This document shows, one piece after another, positions 1 to 8,633 of a DNA stretch of 64,000 nt (its first letter is position 1; each line of letters begins with the position of its first letter). A program made the translations under genes and the position numbers. Under the pieces are notes generated by a model. It was not told the origin of the DNA, did not search any database, and saw nothing but the letters and a program-made list of their open reading frames with translations. Source of the stretch: Candidatus Poribacteria bacterium (GTDB taxonomy: Bacteria; Poribacteria; WGA-4E; JAJDTR01). Location: assembly GCA_028820655.1 (NCBI GenBank), contig JAPPIK010000051.1, forward strand, positions 92,539 through 156,538, read 5' to 3'.

Positions 1-148
1 CGTCCGACCATCCCATGTCGTCCGCGACGATTAAAACGATATTCGGTTTGTCTTGCTTCTCATCACCAGCCGCCGCAGAGTACGGCGCGAGCGCCGATGC
101 CATAGCTGCACCTCCAAGGGATTTTAGCAGTTCTCGTCGAGTGAACAT
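1..148 (-). CDS. Sulfatase, N-terminal fragment (runs off window)
   Basis: Only the first ~49 codons lie in the window; the rest is beyond base 1. The protein starts MFTRRELLKSLGGAAMASAL, a twin-arginine-like signal (RRELLKSLG) with a small hydrophobic stretch, then reaches PNIVLIVADDMGWSD, the classic first strand of type I sulfatases, where the DD residues bind the active-site calcium. Export by the Tat pathway and hydrolysis of sulfate esters, for example on marine polysaccharides, are inferred from the family. A good ribosome site (AAAGGAG) precedes the ATG. The formylglycine motif CxPxR is not visible because the gene is cut by the window edge, so the activity cannot be confirmed. It lies 32 bp downstream of the propeller gene on the same strand and may be co-transcribed. 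Confidence 0.85.
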   Translation of the reverse strand, partial: MFTRRELLKSLGGAAMASALAPYSAAAGDEKQDKPNIVLIVADDMGWSD

Positions 149-180
149 CACCGCCCACTCCTTTCAAATCCGGCAGGGGT

Positions 181-1683
181 TTAATCATTCGATTTGATTT
201 GGAAGGCGTACAACTTTGCATTGCGAAGACGGAATCTGAGCCTGACGACTCTCCCCACCAGCGATTCAAGGTTGCGATCGCCTCTCCAGCGAGGCTGTAG
301 CCGCAAGCCGTCCACATTCCGGTATATTCGGTTGTTGTCCCAGTCAAATTCCTGTTTTTTCGCGCTATCGACATAGGGTTGATGGTCCGCGTCGAGCACT
401 TCGACGAGGAACCCGCCCTCCGATGCGTCGATGTTGACTTCGAGCGTGTCGCCGTCGAGTCTGAACGGCTTGGTCGTGACGTGGCCCCACTCGTCGCCGG
501 CCTCAAAGCACACGAATCTGTCCAACGGCAAGGTTGCCAGCCCAATCTGGTTGCTCTGCCAACTCTCGCAGACACCGGGAGTGGGGTGTTCGTTCCTACC
601 GGTGTAGTAAATCCGGTGCTCGTCGCCGACGGTCAATATCTCCGAGGCCTGCAAAACTCGGTCGAGGTCAAACGCTCCGGTTCCCCCGCGCGGGATAAAG
701 GGTTTGCGCTCGTAGATCCAACTTCGATCAAAGTTGACTCCGTCCCGACCGGTGGCAATATAGAAATCTATCGTCTCGTCGCAGGTGGGGGAGTCCATGC
801 CCAATGGATCTTCCGCGTAGAGGCTTATCAGATTGAAATAAATCCCTTCGTAAATCCAACACGTCACCCAATGAAATTGCAGACGGGGCACGCCGTCCGG
901 AGTGATTTCAGCCGCGGGATCGTCGACCACGATTTGGTCCGCCACCGTCTCCCAGTTCTCGGTATCGTTCATCAGGTCGTTCGTGCGGTGGTACATGACC
1001 CGGAACGCTCGAAACTCCTTCGGTCCACCGATGGCGCCCATATCCGTGCGGGTCATGAGGCGGTATTTGCCTTTGATCGGGTCCCACAGGATCTGGTTAT
1101 GGAAATCCGCCGCTCTCCCGGTGATTGGTTCGCCGTTATTGTAGTCGTTCCAGTGTATCCCGTCCGCCGAATAAGCCAGAATCGCCTGACTCACCTCGTC
1201 GAGGTTGCTGTCCATTCCCGCCTTGAACTTTTCGGGGTGCCCCCACGGCACGGTCGGGTCAATCGAGCAACTGAACGCCTGGGCGCGCTTGATGATATTG
1301 CCCGGATCTATGTCGGTGGTTCCGATGCCGACCAGGGGCTTTGTCCAGTGAATCCCGTCCTCCGACTCGGCGTATCCGGTTCCAGCGTGTCGCCAAGCCA
1401 TGTACCACATCTGGAACTTCTCCGCGTATTCGTTCCAAGCGACGGAGGTCATGAAACCGAAGTCGAGCGACACCGGATTGGCGTTGGGATCGTTGTCGTC
1501 ATAATCGGTAGGCAGGGAGGGTTCGAGCACGACGCCGTGTTTTTTTGCCTTTCCCAGCGACCGCGTCACGTTGCGCTTTTCGGAGATGATGTGATCGTCT
1601 ACCAACAGTTGCTTCTGCGTACCGATCGGAAGCAGCTCCTCTCCGCAAGCGGCGCTCGCATACAAGAGAAATGCGCCAACCAT
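181..1683 (-). CDS. Secreted five-bladed beta-propeller (GH32/43-like) protein, copy 1
   Basis: About 500 residues. The frame stays open upstream, but the start is placed at the ATG at 1683 because TAAAGGAGG lies just before it and a short hydrophobic N-terminus (VGAFLLYASAACGEE) follows. Key features are LLVDDHIISE near the N-terminus, repeated propeller strands with GIHWTKP and ADGIHWND, and a C-terminal beta-sandwich ending RLRFRLRNAKLYAFQI. The same architecture recurs three times at 25.9-31.5 kb. The GIHW blade motif resembles five-bladed propellers of glycoside hydrolase clans (GH32/43/68-like), so glycan binding or hydrolysis outside the cytoplasm is plausible. I cannot assign catalytic residues or a substrate. 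The gene sits directly upstream of the sulfatase, which suits a polysaccharide-degrading pair. Confidence 0.75.
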   Translation of the reverse strand: MVGAFLLYASAACGEELLPIGTQKQLLVDDHIISEKRNVTRSLGKAKKHGVVLEPSLPTDYDDNDPNANPVSLDFGFMTSVAWNEYAEKFQMWYMAWRHAGTGYAESEDGIHWTKPLVGIGTTDIDPGNIIKRAQAFSCSIDPTVPWGHPEKFKAGMDSNLDEVSQAILAYSADGIHWNDYNNGEPITGRAADFHNQILWDPIKGKYRLMTRTDMGAIGGPKEFRAFRVMYHRTNDLMNDTENWETVADQIVVDDPAAEITPDGVPRLQFHWVTCWIYEGIYFNLISLYAEDPLGMDSPTCDETIDFYIATGRDGVNFDRSWIYERKPFIPRGGTGAFDLDRVLQASEILTVGDEHRIYYTGRNEHPTPGVCESWQSNQIGLATLPLDRFVCFEAGDEWGHVTTKPFRLDGDTLEVNIDASEGGFLVEVLDADHQPYVDSAKKQEFDWDNNRIYRNVDGLRLQPRWRGDRNLESLVGRVVRLRFRLRNAKLYAFQIKSND

Positions 1684-1905
1684 AAACCCCGCCTCCTTTA
1701 ATCTTACTTGTAGCATTCTGGTAATACTATACACACTTCAATACACCCCGCCGAAAGCGATTGGAAATTATAGGGATTCCTTTACCCCTCGGGCTTTGTG
1801 CCACGACAGACAAGGCATCTTACTCCATTCCACACAATTTTCTTTACTGGATCCGCGCAATCAATACACTTAAATTCTAAGGAAATGATATAATTTTATA
1901 ACCGT

Positions 1906-3168
1906 TCATGCCCTGGATGTCGTCAGCATAGCGGCAACATCTGCAGGCAATTTAAGCCTATTTCTGTGTTCAAAGTCAAAAATGCTTTCGTAGTTATTGC
2001 GAAACGCGGCAACGATATTCCTGCCTTTATCTTTGGCAATCAACAGGTCTGATTTGGCTTTGTCCCATTTGCTCAGGCGTAGCAATGCCATCCCGCGATT
2101 GAGGTAGGCATTGGCGTAGTCGGGTCTGAGTTCGATAGCTTTAGTATAATCATCAATCGCGCGGCCATAATCCTGTTTATTGCTGTAGACCACGCTACGA
2201 CCACAATAGGCTTCGGCATAATTGGGTTTCAAGTTTGTCGCTTTGCTAAAATCATCGATAGCACGGTCGCAATCCTTTTTCCTACGGTAAACCTGGCCTC
2301 GATTGGAATAAGCTAGAGCAAAATTGGGTTTGAGTTCTATCGCCATGTTATAGTCCTCAATCGCACGGTCATAGTCTTTTTTTCTTTTGTAAGCCAAGCC
2401 TCGACCAAAATACGCCAAGGCATAATTGGGTTTCAACTCTATCGTTTTGTCAAAATCTTCAATGGCGCGATTATAATCGCGGATGTTACGGTAAGCCCGA
2501 CCTCGATTGTAGTAAGCTTTGGCGTTATCAGGCTCCAGTTCTATCACTTTAATATAATCACCGATGGAACGTGCATAATCGCCATTATCGCCGTAAGCTG
2601 CCCCGCGATTGAGATAAGCGTTGGCGTAGTCGGGATCGAGTTTAATCGCTCGGGTAAAGTCTTGAATAGCGCTGTCAATCTCGACTTTTTGGCGGTATGC
2701 TGCCCCGCGATTGTTATAAGCCTCGGCATAATCTCGTTTCAAATTTATTGCTGTGAAAAAGTTTTCAATTGCTCGATCGACATCACCCTTTTTGATGTGC
2801 GCCAGCCCACAGTTGTTATGCGCCTCGGCAAGGTTTGGTTTTAATTCAATCGCTGTGTTAAAATCTTTGATAGCGTGGTCAAATTCCCGTTTTTTAATGT
2901 AAGCCATACCACGATTGTTATAGGCTTCGGCGTAATCGGGTTGCCTATCTATCGCTGCGTTATAATCTTTAATGGCACGGTCAAATTCTCCTTTGATTTC
3001 ATAGGCGTAGCCGCGAAAGTTGTAGGCAGGCACGTAGTCTGATTTCCATTCAATTGCCTTGTCGTAGTCTTCAATTGCCTCATCATATCTTTCTGTGACC
3101 AATCGAACATTGCCCCGTTGAAAATAATCGTCGTAGCGTCTGTCGTTGTTCTTTGCACCATTTTTCAT
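1906..3168 (-). CDS. TPR-repeat protein (11 tandem TPRs)
   Basis: A 420-residue soluble protein made almost entirely of eleven consecutive 34-residue tetratricopeptide repeats (about residues 8-385), most containing the pattern AYxNRGxAYxxKxDYDRAIxDYxxAIELKPD. There is no signal peptide and no membrane segment. The repeats are similar enough that the DNA itself forms a ~102-bp tandem repeat, which should make the locus prone to copy-number change. Such proteins are scaffolds. The ATG overlaps the stop of the upstream FRG gene (ATGA), so the two are translationally coupled and the partner is probably the FRG-domain product. GGAG lies 12 nt before the ATG. Confidence 0.85.
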   Translation of the reverse strand: MKNGAKNNDRRYDDYFQRGNVRLVTERYDEAIEDYDKAIEWKSDYVPAYNFRGYAYEIKGEFDRAIKDYNAAIDRQPDYAEAYNNRGMAYIKKREFDHAIKDFNTAIELKPNLAEAHNNCGLAHIKKGDVDRAIENFFTAINLKRDYAEAYNNRGAAYRQKVEIDSAIQDFTRAIKLDPDYANAYLNRGAAYGDNGDYARSIGDYIKVIELEPDNAKAYYNRGRAYRNIRDYNRAIEDFDKTIELKPNYALAYFGRGLAYKRKKDYDRAIEDYNMAIELKPNFALAYSNRGQVYRRKKDCDRAIDDFSKATNLKPNYAEAYCGRSVVYSNKQDYGRAIDDYTKAIELRPDYANAYLNRGMALLRLSKWDKAKSDLLIAKDKGRNIVAAFRNNYESIFDFEHRNRLKLPADVAAMLTTSRA

Positions 3169-3947
3169 GATAATGTTTCTCCATCGTTAGATGTGATAAG
3201 TGTTAGGTCATAGGGATGCTGATGAGAGTTTCTTTCAAAAAAACCAAGCAGGTCGGAAAATAGTGTTTCTTCTGATACACCCATTTTTGCCAGTTCTGTT
3301 CGGAGATTTTCTTTGTGCGCAGCAGGGATTGTGATTTCTCGATTAATCATTCCGCCATCCATTTCCGGTAAGCCAAATAAGAATGCCGATTGCTGTGCAA
3401 TTATCCGTTGAGTGTCCACTGACTGATTGTCTAATGTGGGCGCCCAAAGGTACCACTGCTCCTAATTCATATTAAAGAACTCATCCAAGTTGCGCTTAAT
3501 AGATTCGACTGTTTTTATCTCTTCAATTTTCTCACCATTATTTTCTATCACAATTACTTTGCCATCAACATCCTTATTGTCTTTACCGTCGCAGGCAAAC
3601 CAAAGACCGACGAGGGGATTAAATGTAAAATCAATCAGCCCCGTAGCAACTTTGTTATGCTGTAAATGCGCCATGCACTCTAATGGTTTCAAACCCCTGT
3701 ATGCGGATGGATATTTCAATTCAATCTCATCAATAATTTGTAGAAGATAGCGCTGCCACAAACGATACAAAACATCAGAACGGTAGTTACGACCATATTG
3801 GTCGTTCAAGCGACGATAAGCGCTGCTGTTCACTTGCCAGTCTTTATTTTCCTGTCCTCGATAAAGATAATTCTTGTCCAACTGAATTACATCGACTATT
3901 TGCCCGATGTAGTCCTCTAGGTTGGAGATTTCAATCGGTTTGTTCAT
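3165..3947 (-). pseudogene. FRG-domain protein interrupted by an in-frame TAG
   Basis: Two reading segments are in the same frame and join into one FRG-domain protein of about 260 codons. The first (3947-3465) has YLYRGQENKDWQ, the arginine/glycine signature that names the family, and ends EFFNMN. It is followed by TAG at 3464-3462, after which the frame continues EQWYLWAPTLDNQS...DTQRIIAQQSAFLFG, the conserved second half (W-x-P, RI-x-AQ-x-x-F). Only one codon is wrong, so this is either a recent nonsense mutation, a sequencing error or readthrough. A GTG at 3419 could restart the C-terminal part. FRG proteins occur beside defence and toxin genes, but their biochemistry is not established. 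The gene overlaps the TPR gene by four bases. Confidence 0.8.
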
Positions 3948-4118
3948 GTGATAATCGTCCGGTTTTAGGTCTCCAAATAGCGCATAGATTTACGCTGAAT
4001 AGCAGTATGTCGAGATTCATTCAAGACTGCAATCTTCTAAGCACCTTTTGTACGTGAAAATCAGGCAAAAAAGATGACTTCCTTTTAATGCGTACAATCT
4101 ACGCTATCCACTTAATCC
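3948..4118. other. Intergenic, no feature seen
   Basis: An AT-rich spacer between the FRG/TPR pair and the enolase/epimerase operon. It contains no hairpin of the families found elsewhere and no convincing promoter. Confidence 0.5.
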
Positions 4119-5291
4119 TCAACACTCCACCACCCACGCCTCGCGCCCGGCGTACTGCTCATCATAAACCCGCCGGTTCAACTCCAATCCGAGACCCGGT
4201 GTATCGGGAACGCTGAAAGCGCCGTCCTTGAACACGTAACCCGACGTATCGATCACATCGCTGGTCAGGGTCGCGCACTCCCCGTAGAGAAAGTTCGGAA
4301 TCGCCTTGCCAAGCTGGAAACTCAGAAAAAGCCCGAGCAGCGACGACCAGTTGTGCGGCGCGCACATCACGCCGTACTCGCCCGCCATCTGGGAAAGCCG
4401 CCGCCAACCGGTGATGCCGAGCGCTCGAATGTCGTGCTGAATCACATCCAGCACGCCCTCCTCAAAGAACGGTGTATAGAACTCGAGCGGCTCGCGTGAG
4501 CGCGACTCGCCGTCGGCAATCAAAGTGTCAAGGTTTCGTTCCTTAATTGCCGCTCTCAGGTTGCGGTACGCCTCGACCTCTTCCTCAAACATCTCCTCTA
4601 TCCAGAACACACCCACATCGCTTGTCGCGTCGAGGAAGGCGACGGTCTCGTCATACGTATAACCGTTATTCGCGTCGACATGGATAGTGAAATCGGCGCC
4701 GGCAATGCTGCGCACAATTTTGACGACCTCGATATCCCGCTTCAAACCCTCGTCATGATCCATGAGGAAACAGCCGCGTCCAATCTTCATCTTGCACGCA
4801 CGAAAGCCGTTCCGCACGCTGCTTTCCGCATCCTCCGCGATGCGTTTCAGCCCCGCCTCTTTCGTGTCGTAAAGGAGATCGTTGAAGTAGATGGTGCTGT
4901 CGTACACCGGCAACCAATCCGCATAGCTCCGGTCGGCGATGAGTTGATACACCGGTACGCCGAGTATCTTGCCGATAGAATCCCACAGGGCATTCTCAAG
5001 TCCTCTGAATCCGTCGGAGACGCCCCTCTCCGGGTCAAGCAGATCGAACGGACTGCGATTCAAAGCGCGCCGGCCGACTTCTGCCTCCGCGCGTCCAACG
5101 CCCCATCCCAGTGTCCCGTCGCTATTATGGATGCGGATGACGCCTTCCTCCCACTTCCAGTTCGGCTCGGGATAGATAATCTCTTCCGCCCGAGAGTTGG
5201 TGCCGATTTCGGGGCGATCCACCTTCAACCTAACCTGTTCGACCTTCGTGATTCTGATGTCTCGCGGATAATCTTCCGGGCTTATACCCAT
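4119..5291 (-). CDS. Enolase-superfamily (mandelate racemase/muconate-lactonizing type) enzyme
   Basis: A 390-residue cytoplasmic enzyme of the enolase superfamily, which abstracts the proton alpha to a carboxylate and typically dehydrates or epimerises sugar acids. Visible catalytic elements are KMKIGRG (Lys167/Lys169), HVDANNGY (Asp206), WIEEMF (Glu232), DGES (Glu262) and PHNW (His313), with YGEC (Glu338) near the end. This is the metal-binding D-E-E triad plus lysine and histidine bases in the expected order. GAGGAGG lies 6 nt before the ATG. The gene is 18 bp downstream of a sugar-nucleotide-type epimerase and is almost certainly in one operon with it. The exact substrate cannot be read from sequence; a sugar-acid dehydratase is the best guess. 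Confidence 0.88.
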   Translation of the reverse strand: MGISPEDYPRDIRITKVEQVRLKVDRPEIGTNSRAEEIIYPEPNWKWEEGVIRIHNSDGTLGWGVGRAEAEVGRRALNRSPFDLLDPERGVSDGFRGLENALWDSIGKILGVPVYQLIADRSYADWLPVYDSTIYFNDLLYDTKEAGLKRIAEDAESSVRNGFRACKMKIGRGCFLMDHDEGLKRDIEVVKIVRSIAGADFTIHVDANNGYTYDETVAFLDATSDVGVFWIEEMFEEEVEAYRNLRAAIKERNLDTLIADGESRSREPLEFYTPFFEEGVLDVIQHDIRALGITGWRRLSQMAGEYGVMCAPHNWSSLLGLFLSFQLGKAIPNFLYGECATLTSDVIDTSGYVFKDGAFSVPDTPGLGLELNRRVYDEQYAGREAWVVEC

Positions 5292-5309
5292 TTTAGCCTC
5301 CTCTGCGCA

Positions 5310-6368
5310 TCACGCCTTGCCCCATGGAACCCCGGTTGGAACAATTCCGACATCCTCTCCGCGCCGCATCGCCTCGGCGGTGTCCAAAATGCTCTCCAGA
5401 TCGTGCTCCGGCCGGTATCCCAGAAGCGTCTTGATCTTGGTGAGGTCGAGTTCGAAGTAGTTTGAACTCAACGCTCTGGCATCGACATAGTCCAAGTTGT
5501 ACCGCTCGGAGAGGTAGGGTACAGCATCCTCCCACTTGAAGAGCGCCGCACCGCCAAGCGTGAACTCCTCGCCGAGCGCCTCATCCTTCTCGATCCCCAA
5601 GACCAGACCCTGCACAATGTCCCGCACGTCCGCGAATTGCTGTTTATACGGCGTCCCGTTGGGGTTGCGGGTCAGCAGGAACTTTTCCTCGCCCGTCCAT
5701 AGCGATTTGATGGTCTCAATAATCTCGCGCTCACCGGCATCGTCCCCCGTTTCGTCTTTGGCGCGATTGTAAGTCGGACTGAATAGGAATAGTTTCGGCA
5801 AGCCGTCTTCGCTCAGGAACTCGCCCGGCTCAATCACGGTCGCAAAACGGAACACGGTTGTCGGCACGCCGTACTGAATGTGGTAACTCATGCTCAACTC
5901 CTCGCCGATCCACTTGGTCAAGAAGTAAGGCATCACCTTGTAGCGGCTGACCATGTCCTCGGTAATCGGTTCCTCGAAATAGCGCCCCTTTTCCCCCAAA
6001 CGCCAATAAATCGCCTCCGTGCACGCGTAAACGAAGCGGTGAAGATTGGGGCGATCCGTGCGGATGCACTCCAATATGTTGAGCGTTCCCATCGCGTTGA
6101 TGTGCAGAAATTGCAGGTTGTCAAAAGGTCCCATGAATGCCGCGGCGAGATGATAGATGGCATCCACGCCGTCCACGGCGCGTTTGACATCGTCGAGGTT
6201 TCGCAGGTCGCCGACCACGGTTTCCACGCGGTTGTAATGGTCAAGTTTGTTCGCGCGGCTGGCGTCTGCGGGGTAGACGAAACTACGGATGTCGTGCCCC
6301 TTCTCCAGCAAACGTTTGGCGAGATTCGCGCCAATCCGTCCCGTCCCGCCGGTAATCAATATTTTCAT
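5310..6368 (-). CDS. NAD-dependent epimerase/dehydratase (extended SDR)
   Basis: The start is the ATG at 6368 (MKILITGGTGRIGANLAKRL), preceded by GGGAGGAG; the frame is open 8 codons further upstream without a ribosome site. About 352 residues. TGGTGRIG is the Rossmann TGxxGxxG motif for NAD(P), and YHLAA follows at about residue 77. The active-site YxxxK is degenerate or displaced: the region after VYACTEAIYWR reads YKVMPYFLTKWIGEEL, where Tyr-x-x-x-Lys is present as YFLTK. It probably acts on a sugar or sugar nucleotide in the cytoplasm. It is the first gene of a two-gene operon with the enolase-family enzyme, which suggests consecutive steps of sugar or sugar-acid catabolism. Confidence 0.87.
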   Translation of the reverse strand: MKILITGGTGRIGANLAKRLLEKGHDIRSFVYPADASRANKLDHYNRVETVVGDLRNLDDVKRAVDGVDAIYHLAAAFMGPFDNLQFLHINAMGTLNILECIRTDRPNLHRFVYACTEAIYWRLGEKGRYFEEPITEDMVSRYKVMPYFLTKWIGEELSMSYHIQYGVPTTVFRFATVIEPGEFLSEDGLPKLFLFSPTYNRAKDETGDDAGEREIIETIKSLWTGEEKFLLTRNPNGTPYKQQFADVRDIVQGLVLGIEKDEALGEEFTLGGAALFKWEDAVPYLSERYNLDYVDARALSSNYFELDLTKIKTLLGYRPEHDLESILDTAEAMRRGEDVGIVPTGVPWGKA

Positions 6369-6707
6369 AATGAATGCTCCTCCCGGACACATTGAAAGTC
6401 GTGTTAATCTTCGCTGCTTTCAGACGAATTATAGCAGGTCTCGCCAAGAATGTAAAACCGGGATCAACCGACCGGACAACCGCGCACCGTGCGGTTCTCC
6501 GGTGATCCCGGTATTCGTATGAATTCAAAGAACAGAGTGCCGAAACTTAAGAACACTACGCTTCGCATGGACCGTTTCGATCCTGTTGTCACCGGTTTCC
6601 TGACCGGGCCGGTATTTGTCCGGTCTTGCGGGTGCGGTTGGAAACCGCACCTACCGAAATATGTAAAAATATAATTGGAATCGGCTCTATTTTCTACCTT
6701 CCAACAG
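6369..6707. repeat. Intergenic with a GTAGGTGCGG-type hairpin
   Basis: A 339-bp spacer. At 6631-6656 a hairpin has arms GGTGCGGTT / AACCGCACC and, read on the minus strand, the head CGGTAGGTGCGG. It belongs to the same family as copies at 9837, 22759, 47444 and 47521. Just before it (6602-6625) GACCGG and CCGGTC form a weaker inverted repeat. No gene is seen. Confidence 0.7.
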
Positions 6708-7466
6708 TCAATAAAGGCTCATCAGACCCTCGGCGCCGGGGATCCGTTTCCGTTCAAATTCCGGCGTGAGCCAACGCGCCCGAGAGGGTCTGCCCGGATT
6801 TCGGTAAGCGTACACCACCGTCCACCGCGTATGGCTATTTGCGCGTCTCGGACTGACCGCGTGGGCGGCGTGTGTCCACATCAAGACCACTGTTCCCGCC
6901 GGGACGGACAAATCTTGGATCTCCAGCGGTTCCGCCGTCATGGGGTGTGTCTTTCCCGCCATCCATCCCGTCTTGATCGCCTTATCCGAGTCGGCTTTGA
7001 TTTTCGCGTCGCGGTAGTGGTGGCTGCCCGGCACCGCTTTCAAGCCGCCGTCGCCGACCTCAAACCCGTTGACGTAGAAGAAGATACGCACAAAACCCAG
7101 GCTCGGATCATCATCGGCGTATTCGTGACTGTGCCAATGCGAACCCTTGTGTCCGCCGGGGCGGTTGAGCGTGACACAGTGGTCAAATCGAAGCTTTTCG
7201 CCGAGAACCCTTCGCGCCAAGTCGAGCATCTGTGGATGGGGTATGAGGCTCTCCAGATAGGAGTCATACTCCGCCGCAAAGTGGCTGGGCTTATGACCTT
7301 CCACACCGGACGGTGCCAGGTCTTGAATGTGCGACAACGACGCCGTCAATCGCTCGCAGGCGTCCGGTGTCAGGATGCCGGGAAGGAGAAAGTAACCGTC
7401 TTTGTCCAAGAGGGCTTTCTCCTTTTCGCCAAAATCGTATGGTCGAAATATGGGGGTATGATCCAC
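6708..7466 (-). CDS. Phytanoyl-CoA dioxygenase (PhyH) family protein, copy 1
   Basis: About 252 residues, Fe(II)/2-oxoglutarate-dependent oxygenase superfamily, which hydroxylates small molecules in the cytoplasm. The start is taken as the GTG at 7466 (GTG GAT CAT ACC), which has AAAGGA six bases upstream and matches the GTG start of its sister gene at 10876; a TTG five codons earlier is less likely. The iron-site region is WHSHEYADDD (about residues 111-120), a variant of the usual H-x-D, and a second histidine lies in MWTHAAHAVSP. The substrate is unknown; bacterial PhyH relatives act on very diverse compounds. It is strikingly similar along its whole length to the gene at 10118-10876, and the similarity extends into the upstream ribosome site, so the pair arose by a recent local duplication. 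Confidence 0.85.
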   Translation of the reverse strand: MDHTPIFRPYDFGEKEKALLDKDGYFLLPGILTPDACERLTASLSHIQDLAPSGVEGHKPSHFAAEYDSYLESLIPHPQMLDLARRVLGEKLRFDHCVTLNRPGGHKGSHWHSHEYADDDPSLGFVRIFFYVNGFEVGDGGLKAVPGSHHYRDAKIKADSDKAIKTGWMAGKTHPMTAEPLEIQDLSVPAGTVVLMWTHAAHAVSPRRANSHTRWTVVYAYRNPGRPSRARWLTPEFERKRIPGAEGLMSLY

Positions 7467-8016
7467 GGGAATCCTTTCCAAAAAACAGTGGTCAGTGGCT
7501 AGTGGTCAGTGGTCAGTGGATCTCTACAGTCTTGCGATATTCCCTCGCCCGGCGGGTTGAGGGATCTCTATGGGAACCCTATCGCGCTGGGATCTTTATC
7601 GCCCGAAGATTTCTATGGGATTTCTATCGCTGTCGTTATTCACTCTTTTGATCCTATTCAGTCAAATTATGAGATAAGCCACCCTCTGCAGTGAATCCTC
7701 TGTAGGAGCGACCTCCCGGTCGCGATTGCCAATCGCTACAATTCAATCTCTATTTGAGATCAAGCGAGTGAAGAGGGAGAGCGATAGGTTTTTTCCGGAT
7801 CGCGAATCCAGTCGCCGAGACACATGACCGGTAGATAGGTAACCTTCCCAAAATGATCGGACTGATCTTCTTCGGGAAAACTAGATGCCAAGGCCTCCGC
7901 AAAAGGTTATCGCGACCGGGAGTGGGACTTGCTATCACGCTCCGTATTCAGTCGCTCGATCTCCTACAGAGGAAGTGTCACGCCGTAGATTACGCTTACG
8001 ATGAACCGCAACCTCC
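7467..8016. repeat. Repeat-filled spacer (GTGGTCAGTGG block, REP hairpins)
   Basis: A 550-bp stretch without a gene. 7490-7525 carries a direct repeat of GTGGTCAGTGG also seen upstream of the sister PhyH gene and, inverted, at 31.6 and 49.4 kb. At 7702-7727 is an intact hairpin headed GTAGGAGCGACC with tail GGTCGCGAT (family A). At 7909-7967, in reverse orientation, is a composite family-A element: head GTAGGAG, then a ~35-nt module (ATCGAGCGACTGAAT...), then the arm CTCCCGGTCGCGAT. Another stray module copy lies near 7755-7790. These flank the transposase gene that follows. Confidence 0.75.
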
Positions 8017-8499
8017 TTACTCCATCTTGAATTTACACCACCAATACGGGTAATCCTTCGCCGCCTTTGCCAGTCCGCTCCGCACAGGGTTCTCGTAACA
8101 GTATCGAATAATCGAATTCAACGATTCCTCCTTTCGAACGCCGTGCTCGTGATAAGCCGCCTGCCAGAGAGAACCACTTCGTCCCAAACGGGCGTTTATC
8201 TGCTTCGCAGTATAATTCTTGAGGGACTTAACAAGCCGCGAAAGAGTCTGGTTATCCCCTAGTTGATTGACCGTATGGATATGATCCGGCATTACGATGA
8301 GGCAAAACCAGCTGCACCGTCCATTAGTTTCGAGCCAGTCTAGGGTTTCAAATATAACGTTTGCAATCTTCGCGTCCGCAAGAAGCGGTTTTCTGCGAAT
8401 TGTCGACATCGTAACGGAGTAGTAAGCCCCCGGAATCGAGTGTCTACCTTTCCGCAATTGGCGGTGTCCTCGTTCTGGAACGTCCGACGCAACTTTCAT
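8017..8499 (-). CDS. REP-associated tyrosine transposase (RAYT, Y1 family)
   Basis: A 160-residue single-strand nuclease of the IS200-like Y1 group. The HUH-type metal site is MPDHIH (His73/His75) and the nucleophile region is IRYCYENPVRSGL (Tyr133/Tyr135), with the conserved GSLWQAAYHEHGVRKEESL between them. RAYTs are domesticated, usually single-copy relatives of IS200 transposases that bind and process the REP hairpins scattered through their host genome. That fits very well here: family-A hairpins flank the gene on both sides (7702, 7909 and 8583). The frame is complete and starts with ATG, so this copy is probably functional. A decayed relative lies at 25042-25479. Confidence 0.93.
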   Translation of the reverse strand: MKVASDVPERGHRQLRKGRHSIPGAYYSVTMSTIRRKPLLADAKIANVIFETLDWLETNGRCSWFCLIVMPDHIHTVNQLGDNQTLSRLVKSLKNYTAKQINARLGRSGSLWQAAYHEHGVRKEESLNSIIRYCYENPVRSGLAKAAKDYPYWWCKFKME

Positions 8500-8582
8500 G
8501 GTTCGCAGATAGGATCCTCTATCGCCAAATTTCCGTTCCGGCTTCGCGAAATCGGGTGTCAGGGGATGTGCAACGGGTTAAT

Positions 8583-8607
8583 CGCGACCGGGAGGTCGCT
8601 CCTACAA
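8583..8607 (-). repeat. REP hairpin, family A (flanks the RAYT gene)
   Basis: Reverse-oriented copy: read on the minus strand it begins GTAGGAGCGACCTCCCGG and ends TCGCGAT. The arms GCGACC/GGTCGC form the stem. It lies 84 bp upstream of the RAYT start and 27 bp downstream of the enolase-family gene's stop. Confidence 0.85.
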
Positions 8608-8633
8608 AGGATGTCGGTTTCTCTAATTCGCCC

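Noticed and set aside
379..1701. Long plus-strand frame opposite the first propeller gene
   Set aside because: It is the antisense shadow of a gene with signal peptide, ribosome site and paralogs; no homology is recognisable on the plus strand.
3165..3947. Alternative genetic code with TAG as sense codon
   Set aside because: Many genes in the window end in TAG with no readthrough homology, so a local nonsense mutation is far more likely.
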